64,000 nucleotides of DNA from Patagioenas fasciata (Eukaryota; Chordata; Aves; Columbiformes; Columbidae): positions 28,587,501-28,651,500 of the forward strand of contig NC_092523.1 in the NCBI RefSeq assembly GCF_037038585.1, in the 5' to 3' direction. Numbering within the stretch: the first letter of the stretch is position 1; each line of letters opens with the position of its first letter. The notes beneath the pieces are model-generated. The model saw only the letters and a list, made by a program, of their open reading frames with translations. It had not been told where the DNA came from and did not search any database. Both the position numbers and the translations under genes were made by a program. Shown one piece after another: positions 12,671 to 53,596 of this stretch.

Positions 12671-12870
12671 TCACGAATTGAGCAGTTCACAGCTCCTAGT
12701 GGGCTGTTCCGGGAGAAAAACAAACAGCGAACGTGCTAAGCAGGCTCCTTCTGGGTTCTCTTATTGCCCCCAAAACATTCATAATATTGGTTTTCAGGTT
12801 AACAGTCACCTAACAGTGTATGACATTCGGTGCTGGTTGGGTGTCCTACTAACTGAAAGAAAAATATTTT

Positions 12871-13157
12871 GTAGAACCACAGAACGGGTGGGGTTGGAAG
12901 GGACCTCTGGAGATCATCTATTCCAACCCACCTGCTATAGCAGGTTCACCCAGAGCAGATTGCACAGGAATGTGTCCAGAGGAGACTCCACGGCCCCTCC
13001 GAGCAGCCTGTTCCAGTGCTCTGGTACCCTCAAAGTAAAGAAGTTTCTCCTCATATTCAGATGGAACCTCCTGTTCTTCAGTCTGTGCCCACTGACTCTC
13101 ATCCTATCACTGGGCACCACTGAAAAGAGTCTGGTCCCATCCTCTTGACACCCACAG
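12871..13157 (-). mobile_element. CR1 LINE 3'-end fragment
   Basis: Starts with a degenerate AGAACCACAGAACGGG and GGTTGGAAGGGACCTC, the reverse complement of the CR1 3' end. It continues through the CR1 reverse-transcriptase tail (minus-strand peptide pieces RFHLNMRRNFF and EHWNRLL). It is a truncated, inactive copy between OCIAD2 and CWH43. Confidence 0.9.
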
Positions 13158-13559
13158 AAATGTAAATGAAGTGTAATGGAATAATGTTCTTTAAAAAAGA
13201 AGTGACAGATTCAATTTTGATCATTTTGAAATGAAAAAGCACAGCTTACCTACTTTGATTTTAATACTATGATGCCTATGTACACAAATCAATACATTTT
13301 GATATCAGTATTACCAAGAAGTAAATAAAAAGTAAATAAATAAGAAAAATACTTTGATCAATCAAAAATAATCTTGCAAGAAAAAATTATTCTGAAAATG
13401 TCAGTTCGGGGGGTGGGCGATTGTTCCTCCAGGAATACTGAAAAAAAAAACTTGTGCCACTTTCCCTGAAATGAGAAATGCAATGCCTTTCTTTAATGAT
13501 AAACTTCATAAAACAAAGCGTGTAAACCTGAGGTTTACTTTTGCATTTCATCTTTACTC

Positions 13560-13580
13560 TTTTTTTTTTTTTTTTTTTTT
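13560..13580. repeat. Poly(T) run
   Basis: Twenty-one consecutive T residues, possibly the reversed tail of an old retroposed sequence, although no adjoining element is recognisable. Confidence 0.85.
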
Positions 13581-14467
13581 AGTGAAACGTAGTTTTCAGT
13601 AGGGTATGGTAAATGGTAATATGACACTTTAGTGCTTATCTTGAAATGAACAGCTTGTGAGATCAGCATTATACTTCCTCCTCTTGCATGACCTTGGCAT
13701 CTCAATTTCATAATGAACATTATATAAGTCATAGTTCATTTTCTTAAGTCCGAAAAGGCTTTTACGTTCCATAAGTCTTGGCTGCTTGAAGCCCCTTTCC
13801 CCAGAGTATTCGCTCACTCTTGCCAGCCAAACCAGACCATTGGGCTTTGCTGCTGCAAAATGTGCTCTTCACATGGAGGTTTGGCAGAAATCATGTCCTA
13901 AAACAGCTCTCAAAAGTGTACCTATATCTCCTGTAATCCAAGATCTATCCTTGAAATCATATCTAAAAAAAGATTCAATAGACACTGGCTATATGCTATT
14001 TTGAAAGCTACAATATACAAGAAAATGCCACATGAGGGGAGTCCCTAATAAGCCATTATTTCTTAATTGTTTCATCTTAAACTGGTCATAAAATGAGAGA
14101 ACACCGGAATGACAATTTCTTCATGGGGCATATGCATGCCTGGGTATAGTGGTTGCTTGGATTTTTGCACCTTCCTGGGCAAAAGTGTCCATTAAAAAGA
14201 GGTTAAGACTTCTTTTTAATTTTAGCTTTAAAGGTAAAGTTGGTTATCACCATTGAATATGTTCCTCAAACACTCTTTGTTCTTGAGATTTACCTGAAAG
14301 TACTTCAGACCTATGAAAATGGCGATAAGTTGGTGGACAGAAACCAATAAATGTTATTGCTTCAGAAAAATAAACACAAACCAAAAGAAAGATCTTTAAC
14401 CCTCCCAGAATAAAATCAAACTTACACATCAAAGAAAAACAAACAAACAAATAAAAGATACCAAGAA

Positions 14468-14524
14468 TAAAATAACCAATCAGCTGCTAAGGATAATAAC
14501 CAAAATAACCAATCCTGCTAAGGA
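14468..14524. repeat. Imperfect tandem duplication of about 26 bp
   Basis: AAAATAACCAATC followed by CTGCTAAGGAT occurs twice in a row, the first copy carrying two or three extra bases. No coding content. Confidence 0.8.
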
Positions 14525-17500
14525 TTTTTCTACTGTCAGAGTAGAAAGAGGTCAAGGATTTGAGACCTCAGAAACTCAGGGAATGTTTACAGGCTCTGGC
14601 TTGCTTGTCACAAGAACTTTTAGAAAATGCTGCAGGGTTGCCAGGATCCTGAGGTTCACCACATTCACCAAAGACAAAGCCTTCCCAGTGTGCGTATTTA
14701 ACAGAAGCACGCCATGTATGCATACAGCACGAGAAGGAGGAACTGTTACCAAGTATGATACATATGGTTTGTTTGTCCATTATAAAATTACAAAGACTGT
14801 TAATGGCTTAAAAATTCCCCAAGAAACAAAGACATGGAATAATGGAAGAACAGTGTGGTTACAAAAAATGTATCAGTAATAAAAACACTTAGAACATGGA
14901 AAACCACACAAGAATTGCACTGTAGGGCACTGTTCTCATGCTAATGGGAGTAGGAGTTAAGGGTGAGTGAAAAGGCATGAAAAGTCACAGCGGGAAACAG
15001 TCAACATACTTCTGAGTAAAACATTAAGCTGTCCTCACTATGTACAAGAAATCATGTAATAGTTTTCTATGTCCTGCCTGATTCTTGGATGTACTTATTT
15101 CTATTTTACACTTGGCCTGGCCTATTGTTTAGAAGAAATGAGTGCCTGACAATTATCAGATGTGCAGGGTTTAGGATTTCTGCTTCTCAGCAGGAAGAAG
15201 CCAGTTAAATGTCTGCAGAGTTTTCTCTTAGGCTGCACAGCTATATGCATAATTTCTACAGTAAAGACCTGCAACACTAGCTGATTTCAGTGGGGTGACA
15301 GGTGCTTAGATCCTGTAATCAGACTTGAGTGTACCTGCCATTTCTAATACATATTGAAATGAATCAAGAGCTATTATATGGAGGACATTAGTGGAATTAC
15401 TCTGGGGCAATGTTTTCGTACTATGTCCCACAGAACATTTTACTGAACAAGGTCTTCAGCCAGTCTCAACATTTACTTGTCCTATGTGTTAGGGCTAATT
15501 TACAAGAGATGAGGTTACACTCCAGCCCAGGTGTAAAAAATGAACAGTATTTTCAGCCAACATACTGTAACCTTGAGAAAAGAACCACCAAATTAATGTT
15601 GAGTATGAATATGCATATAGAGTTTTGTGTAACGGGTATAAAGGTAATGATTAAGAAGCTTACACTGTTGTGCAAACAGAATAGACATTTAATGACCTGC
15701 AAATCTCTGTTTTCACTGTGACTGTGGCATGTACCTAACTAAACACAACAACCTCAGCTTTCAGAGTTGCTTTCCTAATGCTAATTTGTGCTTGTATTTC
15801 TGTGCTTTTATTCTCTGTTTCTTTGGCACTTTCTTTTGCTTCTTAGCTATGCCCATTCAGGCACATCTCTACTGGGCAATAAGCAACGACAACTTCTCCC
15901 AGGTGTCTTGACAGTTCTTCTAAATTCCATGTGTTTATTTTGGGTTTCAAAACATGCTGGTATTATAGTCTGACCCCAAATAAAACATTGTTTTTTACAA
16001 TCACTACCTTTGGAGAGATTTACCCGTGTCAATGCAAATATAATTGTGGGGCTGCAATTTATTTTCTGTTAAATTCAGATAATTTTTTATGTCTGCCTTA
16101 GATTATGGGTATATTAAACACTATTCTAAAATGAAGATGCTCCTTTTTCTGTGAGTGGAAACTCCTACTGTAGTATGCGATCTTGGTTTTGCTGCTTCGC
16201 CAACATTGTATTCTTGTACAGATCAAATACCACTGCTTTATTTTTTATCAGATACACATGTGGCACTCAAAGAATTAAACAAATATAGTGAAAGCCACTC
16301 CTACACATATGTGTAAGAAAGCATCTTGTAAGCCTCGACTTTTGTATTTAAGGCATGTTTGTTTTCATTTCAAAACACACTACACCTGAAAACTCCCTCC
16401 TCTTGTGCCCAGATGCTTATCTGTGTGCCAGGTCTATGGAGACAACTAGAATGTAACCTTGTTATGTTTGAAGCCAAACTTGGTGGTTAGTAAGAATCTC
16501 AGAGAGCATACCCAGAATGCAATGGCTAAATCTGTCAGGAATTGCATTATGAGTTTAATGGAAGCCACACAAGCAAGTCAGGTTCATTATTCCAGTCGTG
16601 TCTAGTTTTACTGGAACTCCACCTCTCAACCATGAAGCAAGATACTGTAGCTACAAAAGTGTTGCAAAATCGTTTAAAATATTTATGGTTGAATACATCC
16701 TGTGAGCCTCACACTCCTGCTATGCAGCTACAGAAGCAGCCATGTTCCAAGTTTACTCTCGCCAAGGATCGCATCTTACAAGTTCCATTTGCGTCACACT
16801 ACAGCAAGATGAAATGGTGTCATCACTTGCGTAATCCTAAACCATAAGTGAACTTGGTGATTAATCTGGGATGGCTTTTCTTAAATGAAGAAAACAAAAC
16901 ATGCCTTTAGTTACATGTAACTTGGAGAAAAGAGAAAGAAAGTCATTAAACCTGTGAGTCTCATTCTTCCTCCCTGAGAGAGGTCGACGTTTCCATCAAA
17001 ATACTTCAATTATTTCACGGACATTTGAAAAACATATGTGTTCTCAAATACCAATCAAAATTCAACAGAGTTTCTGTAGGTAGCCAAACACCATTATGCT
17101 GCAGGGTTAATTAATTACTGGATTGTGAAACTACTGGGACAAACTTGTCCTTAGTACTCTGCCTCTCAAATAATATATTGTGTTAGGAATGTATTGCTAC
17201 TAATAGGTCATATTTATCAGGTGTCAGGGGTTTACTCCTATGAATGTGGAGTTTCATAGGTGGAAGGGAAAGAAAATGCAGATCATAAGGTTTATTTAGG
17301 ATGGGGTAGCAGGTTTAACGCAAATGAGAAAATATAGCTGGCAGTTTCATAGGGGGGATGTATAAGGATTGACAAAACTTAAGAAGATGACACATTCCAA
17401 GAGCAAAAGGGCTTTTTAGTTCTTAGTTACAAATTCACTTTTCATGCCAAAACCAAAATTCTAAAATTCAGATTTTGCTTATGTAGTCCTTGTGCAAGAA

Positions 17501-18039
17501 CTTGGCAGTTGTGATCATGGTTGGGTTCATATACCTCAATTCTAAAATTAACAAATTAAGCAGCTTAAGTCTCAACACAGGAATCTCAGCAAACAAAATG
17601 TTGCTTTTGGAGCTTTTTGCACACAGGATTGCTTATCACAAGTCTTTAGTCTGCTATAAAGCATTATGATGAGCACAGCAACAATCTGAACACCCCCCTC
17701 TCAACCCTCTAAAAAGACAGGTAATAGCAGTTAACCAACCATGTATTTATGTAACCAGAGAGTGGGTCAGCTCCTCCGTTTCCCGTCAGTCTGCAGGATG
17801 ACAACCCTTCGTTTCTGTTTAGCTACTTGGTGTGACTATCCAGTGGATAAACACTCCTTTGCCAACACAGCAGTGAAGAGGCAAGATCTACTTACCCTTC
17901 CTGGTCACAGGGCTGTGAAGAATAAACTCCAACACGCCTGGTTTAACTGGATGTCTCTTCACTGCCACCTCCCGACACGCCATCCTCCATAGCTGTGGAG
18001 CCATCTCGGCATTGGCTTTGCCACTGTGACCACCTCTGG

Positions 18040-18094
18040 ACTCGATGATCCTTGTGGGTCCCTTCCAACTCAGGACATTCTATGATTCTCTGTG
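18040..18094 (+). mobile_element. CR1 LINE 3' end (plus orientation)
   Basis: Contains GGTCCCTTCCAACTCAGGAC followed by ATTCTATGATTCTCTGTG, the typical CR1 3' terminus. The left limit is unclear; related sequence may extend to about 17940. It ends about 100 bp before the CWH43 CpG island. Confidence 0.85.
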
Positions 18095-18458
18095 ACCGCA
18101 CAGCCACCGGCGCTGTGTGGCCCTGCTGGGGCTCAGCCGGCTCCCCAGCCACCCTCCATGCTCGGCCAGAGCATCAGTCTTCTCCCTCGCCGGCCAGGGC
18201 ACAGGGATGAAAGGGACAATTGCCCCTCAGCAGCCAGAAGCCTAAGGGAGTCACCATTTCTGTCAGCGAGGGCAGGCGGGCCAAGGCCGGTGTGTTGAGT
18301 GGCGGTGACCTGGAGACGTCCCTCGCACCGTAGCGCTCCGCCAGGCGGCGCTGCGGCGGGCGGGGTGAGGCGGGACGGGCGGCAGCGCCTTCCCCGCACG
18401 CGGGCGTCGGCTCCGGGCGAAGTGCCCACCGAGCCGGGACGGACGGTGCCGCGGGGCG

Positions 18459-46048
<27,590 letters not shown>

Positions 46049-46874
46049 AGGTTTGTTCCTTGAAACTGCATTGACAGCCAAAAAGAGGACATTGTGAATG
46101 TCTGTGTAATGGCTGGTGACCCTTTTCTTTAATGAGTCGTTATCACTGTGAGAGAGGGAAGACATCTGCATTTTGATAAACCAGTGTCTACCTGAGCCAG
46201 GTACCTGCTTTGTCCACAGCTAAGCAAGGGTGGGAACTTGCTTTGCTGGTAACTTCTTCAACTTTTTTGGAAGGTATCCTATATCGTGCTGTTCCAGAGT
46301 TTTCTTTAGGGTCCAGATACAAGCCCTTTCCCCCCATAGGAGCTCACTAGAACAATCATGAACCAAGAGTTTCAGCTGACTTCCCCACCTCTGATGACTG
46401 AGGCAAAACAAAATAACAGGGTGGTGTAGGTAATCTGGTGATACAAGCTGCACTGATGCTATTGCAATGAAAAGGTTGGCCTTGTGCTTTTTCAAAATAG
46501 GGATGGGACTAGTGTGTTTCTTCATAGGGAGATACGGAGTAACTGTGTTTGAAATGGGCGCGTTTTTTACTTACTGAAACATTATTTACATCTGCTGCTA
46601 GTCCACATTGTATTCTTAAATGAGTTTTATTGTAACAATTTGCAGATGATTGATATTCATAATATTGGAGAAGACACTGTGACTTTTACAGACTTTTGTT
46701 TTACAAGATGTTAGACATTGCAATGCTTTTACAAAGGGAAGGGTAAAGTACCTCCAAGTAGTTATGAGACACTTAAAGTGAACACACTGCAGAAGAATTT
46801 AAAAAAAAAAAAATCACACCCAACATGACAAGGGTTCTCAGAAGGGAAAAAAGTCGATTGTAATTTTTATTTAA

Positions 46875-46890
46875 AATAAACTGTAATAAA
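46875..46890 (+). terminator. Likely CWH43 polyadenylation signals
   Basis: Two AATAAA hexamers ten bases apart, about 830 bp past the stop. A further AATAAA near 47500 could serve a longer 3' UTR. Confidence 0.55.
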
Positions 46891-46949
46891 CCAAACAAAA
46901 AATGCCTTGCTCCTCTGCTATGACTACATTTTTTAGCGGGACCAAACAG

Positions 46950-49900
46950 AAGTGGGGCTCTTTTTTTGGCCTAGGCAGTGAATTACCTACTATGTAACAA
47001 ACACATAAAACAAGGTAAAATGTTTTTTCTCAGGATCTCTGGGCAATGTCTTTTATATTTAACTCCTGGTCCTTCAGTGTATGTACAGAACTTCCTTTAA
47101 ACGAGCACATCTTTTGGTGTTGGCCAAAGGAAGTTTTGTGCCTGTGAGAAAAACATTAGATGGTTTATTTAAGTGACCCTCTCGGCTTGGAAACCACAAT
47201 TGTGGTGTTTGCATTCAGTACTGTATGTCTTCCCAGCAATACCTAAACATACGATAATGGACACATTGTAGGAAAGAGGTGGTGGTGTGTTTTATTTTTT
47301 TCCCCCTCCTTCTCATTCTCCACTATCTGCTTTTGAGAACAGCTTAAGCTAACTCAATTTTATTGTTTCTCTATATACGCAAAGACCAGATGTGTGTTTA
47401 CCCAGGCTTTCTTCTTCTGTGAAGTGAGGTAACTCCTGCCATCACCAAGCTTGTCACTTTATCCTGGTTCTCCCTTGTTTTTAAGACTGTTTTTCTGTGA
47501 ATAAAACACTTCAGTGATTTTTTTGGGCAGAGGATATTTGAAAGGCACTTGAGGAATACATAGCCACCACAACTTCATCTCAGATGATATTAGAAAGCCT
47601 GACTTTATTAGTTATAATTAACCATCCATTGTTGAACTAATTTACTTCTCACCTAGAGGTGTTTGTCTTTATAAGCCCAAGGAAGTCTAATTAAACATTC
47701 CAGTTTCGGCATCCCTTAGGAAGGATTTGAAATCCTCTGAACTTGTTCTCTGTGTGACTCTCCAGCAGGACAGGATAAGTCAGGTTTCAGAGTGATGGGA
47801 GTGACTTTCTTGCACTTTGAGCAGTTTTCTTCTGCCAACAGCAGTAGCCGCTCGCTCTCCCTTCTCACAGCCTGCAGGAGCAGCTGGCACAGTACCAACA
47901 TTGCACAGGGGGCTGAGTATCCTTAGTATCCTAGCTCTGATGCACATCCAGCTACAGGTTTGCCTTTCCATGGCCTGTATAAAACACAACATTATCTTCC
48001 CACATTCTCCAGAGGCTGTCTCTGCAAATACGTTGTGATATGAGTAGTTTATTCATCTGAGATGCAGGAAATTATACTCATAAAAAGCTTGAAACCACCT
48101 TTTTTTTTTCAACTATTTAATAATAGAATGAGGGTATTTTTCAATAAGTCAGACACCAAAGCATGACTTGTGCAACAGATCAGACTATACATCATCCCTG
48201 TGTGTAATCTTTGAAGTCTGTGAGCATACTTGGATTCATTTTCACAGAATTTAGAAAGTTTCATCCCATTAGAAATGTTCACATAGACATTGACAAAATC
48301 TAAAGTTCAAATATTCTCTTTGTCTGAGTAGCTTGTGTAATTTAATGTTGATGGATCCATACCTGATAATGCCTAATATCAGAAAACACTCGATGTATAA
48401 TAAATGTAATGAATAGCAAGTATTGGTTGGCATTTGCATTATTTTATCAAAATGACTAAGAGAAACTATGACCACGAACTGTTTGTATACTGCTTCTACT
48501 ACTGTAGTTATAATTGGGAAAATAAAACTATACTTTATTTGTCCTTGAATCTGCACATTGATCTGATTCCCTGGATCTGACTGGTTTAGAAAAAATGTGC
48601 AGTAGATCTCTTGCAATCACTACGTTTCAAACTATGAAAGAAATGTGCTAGAACAGGTCCTGCTGCAGGGGCATGTGACTAATCTTGCTGTTCTCTAATC
48701 TTATTCTCTTCATCTCAGCTTTCATAAGACAGTATGTTATGAAATAAAAAGTTTGCGATATCTTTAACTATGCATTCAGAGACAGCATGAGAAGATAAAA
48801 TGTATTAAAAAAACATGTTTTATTTTCTAAAGGTTTGAACTTTTCCTGGTGGTAAAAGGTCTAAATGATATATATTGGACATCTAAATAATATGTATTCT
48901 GTTGTATTTCTGATTCCATCCTCTTTGCCATTCTGTGCAGGTCAGTTAAAGTTTCTGGGAACATACAGGAGGAGACAGCAGCCCATCAGGAGCCCACCAG
49001 TTCATATCTCAGAATAAGAAGGAAAGAGACTAGGTGTAAGACAGCAACTTCTGAGGGTAACTGTACAGGATTCTTCAGAAGGGTGGAGACTCAAGTCTCC
49101 TCTTACATATACTCCTGCTTTGGGGCTTTGGCTCAGGCATTTCTTGTGTGTGTTGTAAGCTTAGTTTCCGGAGCAGTGGTGTTGTCCCAGAGCACACTCA
49201 CACCTGGGAGCTGCAGTTCAAACCTCTGAGGCTATGAAGGACCTGAATTTTTTATTTCCCGTTTTCAAAAAGGGTGTCGCAGCTACAAGCTTATTGAACA
49301 ACAGTTGGGGACACCCTTTGGTTTTGAACTGGAGTTGATGTTACTGAAACAAGTTGGGTGCAGGTTAAGTGTGCAGGTGCCCAGCTCCCACATGTCCCAC
49401 TAACACAGAACACGAAAACGTTCAGGGAGCTCTGTGGCCATGGACAATGGTGCTGGTTGTTTTGATGCACTTCCAGGGTTTGGGCAGAAATACTGAGCTG
49501 CTCTCTTAAGCTTGGCTGCTTAGAGCTTCCTAATTATGAATTAAGCAGATTTTTTTTTTTTTTTTAAATTTCAAACTGAAGCTGAAAACAAGAGCAACAA
49601 CCTATAAATCCAATTTAAGGATTTAAATATGAGCTACCAACAGCTCTGAAACATTTTTTTCTCATGTATGTAAAATTACATTTGTTTGCAGTGTGTTACA
49701 AAAGGACCCTTAAAGTCCTGTGGAGCAAGTGTTACAAAACCAGATGTTTTTACTTAAACAAGGACCATAGTATGAGTCCATGGGACAGGGCAATTGAAAT
49801 TATCCGACTTACTTGATGAGGAGTGATTGGAAAGCAGTTATATAATCTGTAGCTGTTACTTTCTGCCACCTGAGGTCCTCTTTTATCCCTGATCAGTACT

Positions 49901-52700
49901 GTTCTGCTGATGCCATGCAACACTATTGAGGTGTTTCTCTTCATGCTGGGGGTGAAAAATGTTTTCAGAAGCATTACATAAAGCTGTTTGAATTGTCTTT
50001 GGTATCAGTTACTTTTTCATATCTGCAAAGATTTAGAACTGCAATTGCTGGTAGATAATTTATTTTCTTACAATGCTCTGTACTGTGCTTTGTTGCTGTT
50101 TTATCTGCTTTGTTAATGTTCAGCAAATTCTACTTTGCAAATGTTTTTGTTTCAATACAGTTCCCCCTCTGACTTGTCAAACATGTAAATGGTTTGTGAT
50201 TTGGGTGCCTAAAATTAACTTTCACGCTTGTTTCTAAGCAAAGCAAGATGAACAAAGGTATTTGGAGATGCAGTGGCTTTAGCAATTTGGAGTCTGGATA
50301 CCCTTTTGAAAGAGAGGGTATCCACTTTCTTAAAATGCCCTCTACACCATGTTTCTGATAGCGAACAAGATAAAACTAAGTAAATGGCTCATCTTGCTCA
50401 TTATAGTATTTTCCACAGTCTATGGTGGTTTTTTAATGTGGAGGCCATTTTAGCTATCAATTTAAAAAGTGCAAAGTCTTTCTCCTTAAAAAAAAAAAAA
50501 AAAGTTTGCAGTTTTAAGTTTGGCCCAGCAGTGTGTAAATTGGCTGAAGCATTTCCTGCCACTCTCCAGTTCTCAATTTATTATTCCTCTCCTGTGTGTT
50601 GATAGGAGCATTTGCACGTATGTGAGCCAAATCAGGATATTCATCTCACTGGGGAAACAAGCAAACAGATGAACAAACCCCAAAAATGTTGATTTTTAGG
50701 GTTTTTTTGCCTTTTAGGGGTGCTGGGGGCAGTCTTGCTCTTTGATTTGCCTTCCTATCTAGCTGTCCAAATGGTTGCGTTGGCACAAAAGAAAGGATAC
50801 CAGGACGACTAGGATTAAGAGACTAATGCTGGAACTGCTTAAACTGTCTCTGTCCTTGAGACGGTGCTTGATCAAGCATAACCTGATTGATCTGCTCTAT
50901 GTAAATGAAGTATTTCTGCATTTTGTAAACTCAGGCTTCAGAAAGAAAATATGGGTGTGAATACATAACATCTGCCAGCCTGGAGACTTGCATAGTGGTT
51001 TACAACTAGTGGTAACAAAGGAGATGTATTGGTACCTTCTCAAGGTTGGAATGAAGGTGGGTGTTGCAATGGGCCTTGCTCTTGTGCGGCAGGCCTTTTC
51101 TGGCTGAAGCATACATTCCCTGTTTAGCAGGCAAAAACAGAAAACAAAGTCTCTTTTGTGCTTCTTTATGGATTTATTTGCAGATCTAGTTTTTAACGGT
51201 CAGAGACTATACTTGCACATTCAACTATTCAAAAATATTTTGAAGTTTTGTTTGTCAAACTTACAGTATTATTTGCTTTACGCATACAGATAGTAGTGCT
51301 TACAGAAGCTATAGTCTAAGGAAAGATTTGTAAAGCCACGTAGTAGCTTTCATTATAGACTAATATAAATGGGGGAAAAAATTACAAACCTTTCTTTAGG
51401 TCCAAGTGGCTTCAGATACAACCATACAGGGTTTATGTATGCCACCTCTTTTTTTTTAGATCCGTATCAGTTTGCAGCTACTTAATGCATGGGAGAAAAT
51501 TTCTTTTTTAATACATTTTTATTCTAAACTAGCAGTCTATGTGCTTTTTATGGTCAATGTGAACAAACAGGCACCCCTAAAGGAATTGTTCCTCTCAATC
51601 CAGAATTAGAACAGATCAGATGAATTGCAACTCAATGGTGCCCCTACTGGGTATAAGAGTTCGGGATGACACGCACAGATGTGAATGTCTGGCATATGGG
51701 ATGTTAAAACTACCCAAGAAGTGAAACCTAGCTTGTACTGCTTTACTCTGAGATAGCTTATTATTATTTTTCAAGGTGGTACCGTAAAATACATGACAAT
51801 TGCTAAGATAAAGAAAAGATGGTGTCAACAGGAAAATACCAGAGATGGAAGCAGGAAGTTCTACAGAAATAATTTCAAGGAGTTAGTGAACAGGCAATAA
51901 TTTCAAATAATGGGGTCTTTCATTGCTCTGACATGGCCTTTGTACATGCCTATTGAAGAAATAACTTTCTCAAGGACTCCATCTCCTTCTCTGTAAAACA
52001 GGCAATTGAAAACACAAGATGTTGCTCTGCAAAATAAATTGGCTGCACTTGCACACTCTGACTGGTGCACCGAATAAGGCACGAATCATAAAAAAAAACT
52101 ATAGCAGGTATGTGATCAATTAATTCAGGACTGTATACTAATATATTGCTCTAAAGAGACAATTACCTAAAATGTGGCACTTCTTCAATTCTGAGTCCTT
52201 GACTTTCTTTTAACTTAACCTCTTAAAGGAAGTGCAGGTTGTGGGTTTTTTTTTGTTTGTTTGTTTTTTTTTAAATACGTAATTTCTGTTTTAATACTCT
52301 ATTGTGCACAGGTGGTGCTGTAGCTGTCTCTTCTCACCTGTGTTTCAGCACTGAGTAGGGCAAGGAAAGGCTGTTATCTCTGGAAGGAGAGAAGATGCTG
52401 AGGTCACATGCTAAGCAGCTATGACCTGAAAGGTGCCTTCCTCCTCTGCACTGCAAGGAGGGGAGTGCAGGGTGGACCCGTGCGCTGGATTTTTAGGAGC
52501 AGAACAGTAACTAGGAGGAGTGATGCAGTCTCATCTGCCTGCAAGGAGCAGCCTTTGGCCTGCGTGTTCCCCACCCCCCAGCCCGCTGCTGTTGTGACAT
52601 TGACCCGACACTCGGGTGCGTTCAGCAGGCGAGGGCAGGCTGCCATTTTTCTCCTTAGCAGAAACAAGTAAATCTTTCTAAAATAGTTGGCGACTTGGCT
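46950..52700. other. Spacer between CWH43 and DCUN1D4
   Basis: AT-rich DNA with no exon I can assign on either strand. Open frames up to 115 codons (for example minus 48616-48269) lack family resemblance and splice context. It contains T or A runs at about 49550-49565 and 50489-50503. The G+C rise near 52.4 kb leads into the DCUN1D4 island. Confidence 0.5.
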
Positions 52701-53571
52701 ATACTGAGGGTGGGTATCGCAGAGCAAAGGGAGGAGTTTGTAGCCCAGAAATCCTACTTCCCCGGCGCAGCGACCTGCTGCCGTCCTGAAGACACGGTGC
52801 CAGCCCCGGGGCCGCGCCTGACGTACGTGTGCGAGCGCTCGTTGGCCACAGCAGAGCAGGTGAGGTGTGGCCAGCCTTCGGGCACACAGCGGCCTCGGCT
52901 GGTCCCCGCAGCGGGGGATTGCGCCGAGGAGGCGGCACTGGGGCCGTGGCTGCCTACCGTACCCTCAGGTCCCCGGGCTGCCGCCAGAGCGCCCTCGGGG
53001 CCGAGCGCCGTGTAGCAGTCGCCAGCCTGCGGGCCCGGCGACAACCCGGGACGGCTGCGGCAGAAGGACCCTCCCGCCGCTCTTCAGCCCCGGGCAGCAC
53101 AGCGCTCCGAGCCCGCCCTTCGGCGGCCCTCTGCGGGGCGGGGCAGCCTGGGCGGCCCGGCCCCGCCCTCTGCCCCGCTTACCCAATCGCATCACGACGT
53201 GGGCGCGGCCCTTGGCGTCTCTAGCCAATCAGAGCCACGGGTGACACAAAGTGGTGTTCTTTACACGCGCTTTCAAGGCCAGGAAAAACTGGCACCGGCA
53301 AAGCCCAGTCAGAGTGAAGGGGGCGGGGTCGCCTCAGCCTTGAGCCCAATAGGGTATCGGGAGCGGGCGGGGCAGGCGGTGGGGGGCAGGCAGAGAGAGA
53401 ATGGCAGGTGCCTCATGCAGTAGAACAGCAGAACGTACGGCCTCTCAGGGCAGCCAGAGCCAATGGGTCCCGCCGGTGGGCGGGGCGGGAGGTGTCCGTG
53501 CTTGGGCTCTGTGATTGGGAGAGGGGCAGAGGGAGCCGGGCCGGGCAGGGCAGTGCGAGCGCTGCACGAAA

Positions 53572-53596
53572 ATGCACTCGGATGCCGCCGCTGTCA
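53572..53596 (+). CDS. DCUN1D4: DCUN1D4 coding exon 1 (start codon)
   Basis: 25 coding nt, MHSDAAAV plus the first base of N9, followed by GTGAGT. The GAAAATG start context has A at -3. The rest of the exon is 5' UTR within the CpG island. Confidence 0.93.

Larger units (their letters stand above)
13158..17984. other. Spacer between OCIAD2 and CWH43
   Basis: AT-rich single-copy-looking DNA with no exon I can assign. It contains a 21-T run at 13560-13580 and a short duplicated segment at 14468-14524. Open frames of 60-103 codons (for example 15410-15721 and 16542-16847) show no family resemblance. Confidence 0.5.

Noticed and set aside
11862-12674. 270-codon minus-strand frame over the OCIAD2 CpG island
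   Set aside because: Low-complexity composition artefact. The real OCIAD2 start codon is at 9412, after a spliced 5' exon.
12099-13148. 349-codon plus-strand frame running from the OCIAD2 CpG island into a CR1
   Set aside because: The first two thirds are island composition and the last third is translated antisense CR1; no family match and no splice context.
15410-16847. Open frames of about 100 codons in the OCIAD2-CWH43 spacer, considered as a missing gene
   Set aside because: The peptides lack domains, conserved motifs or coherent exon borders.
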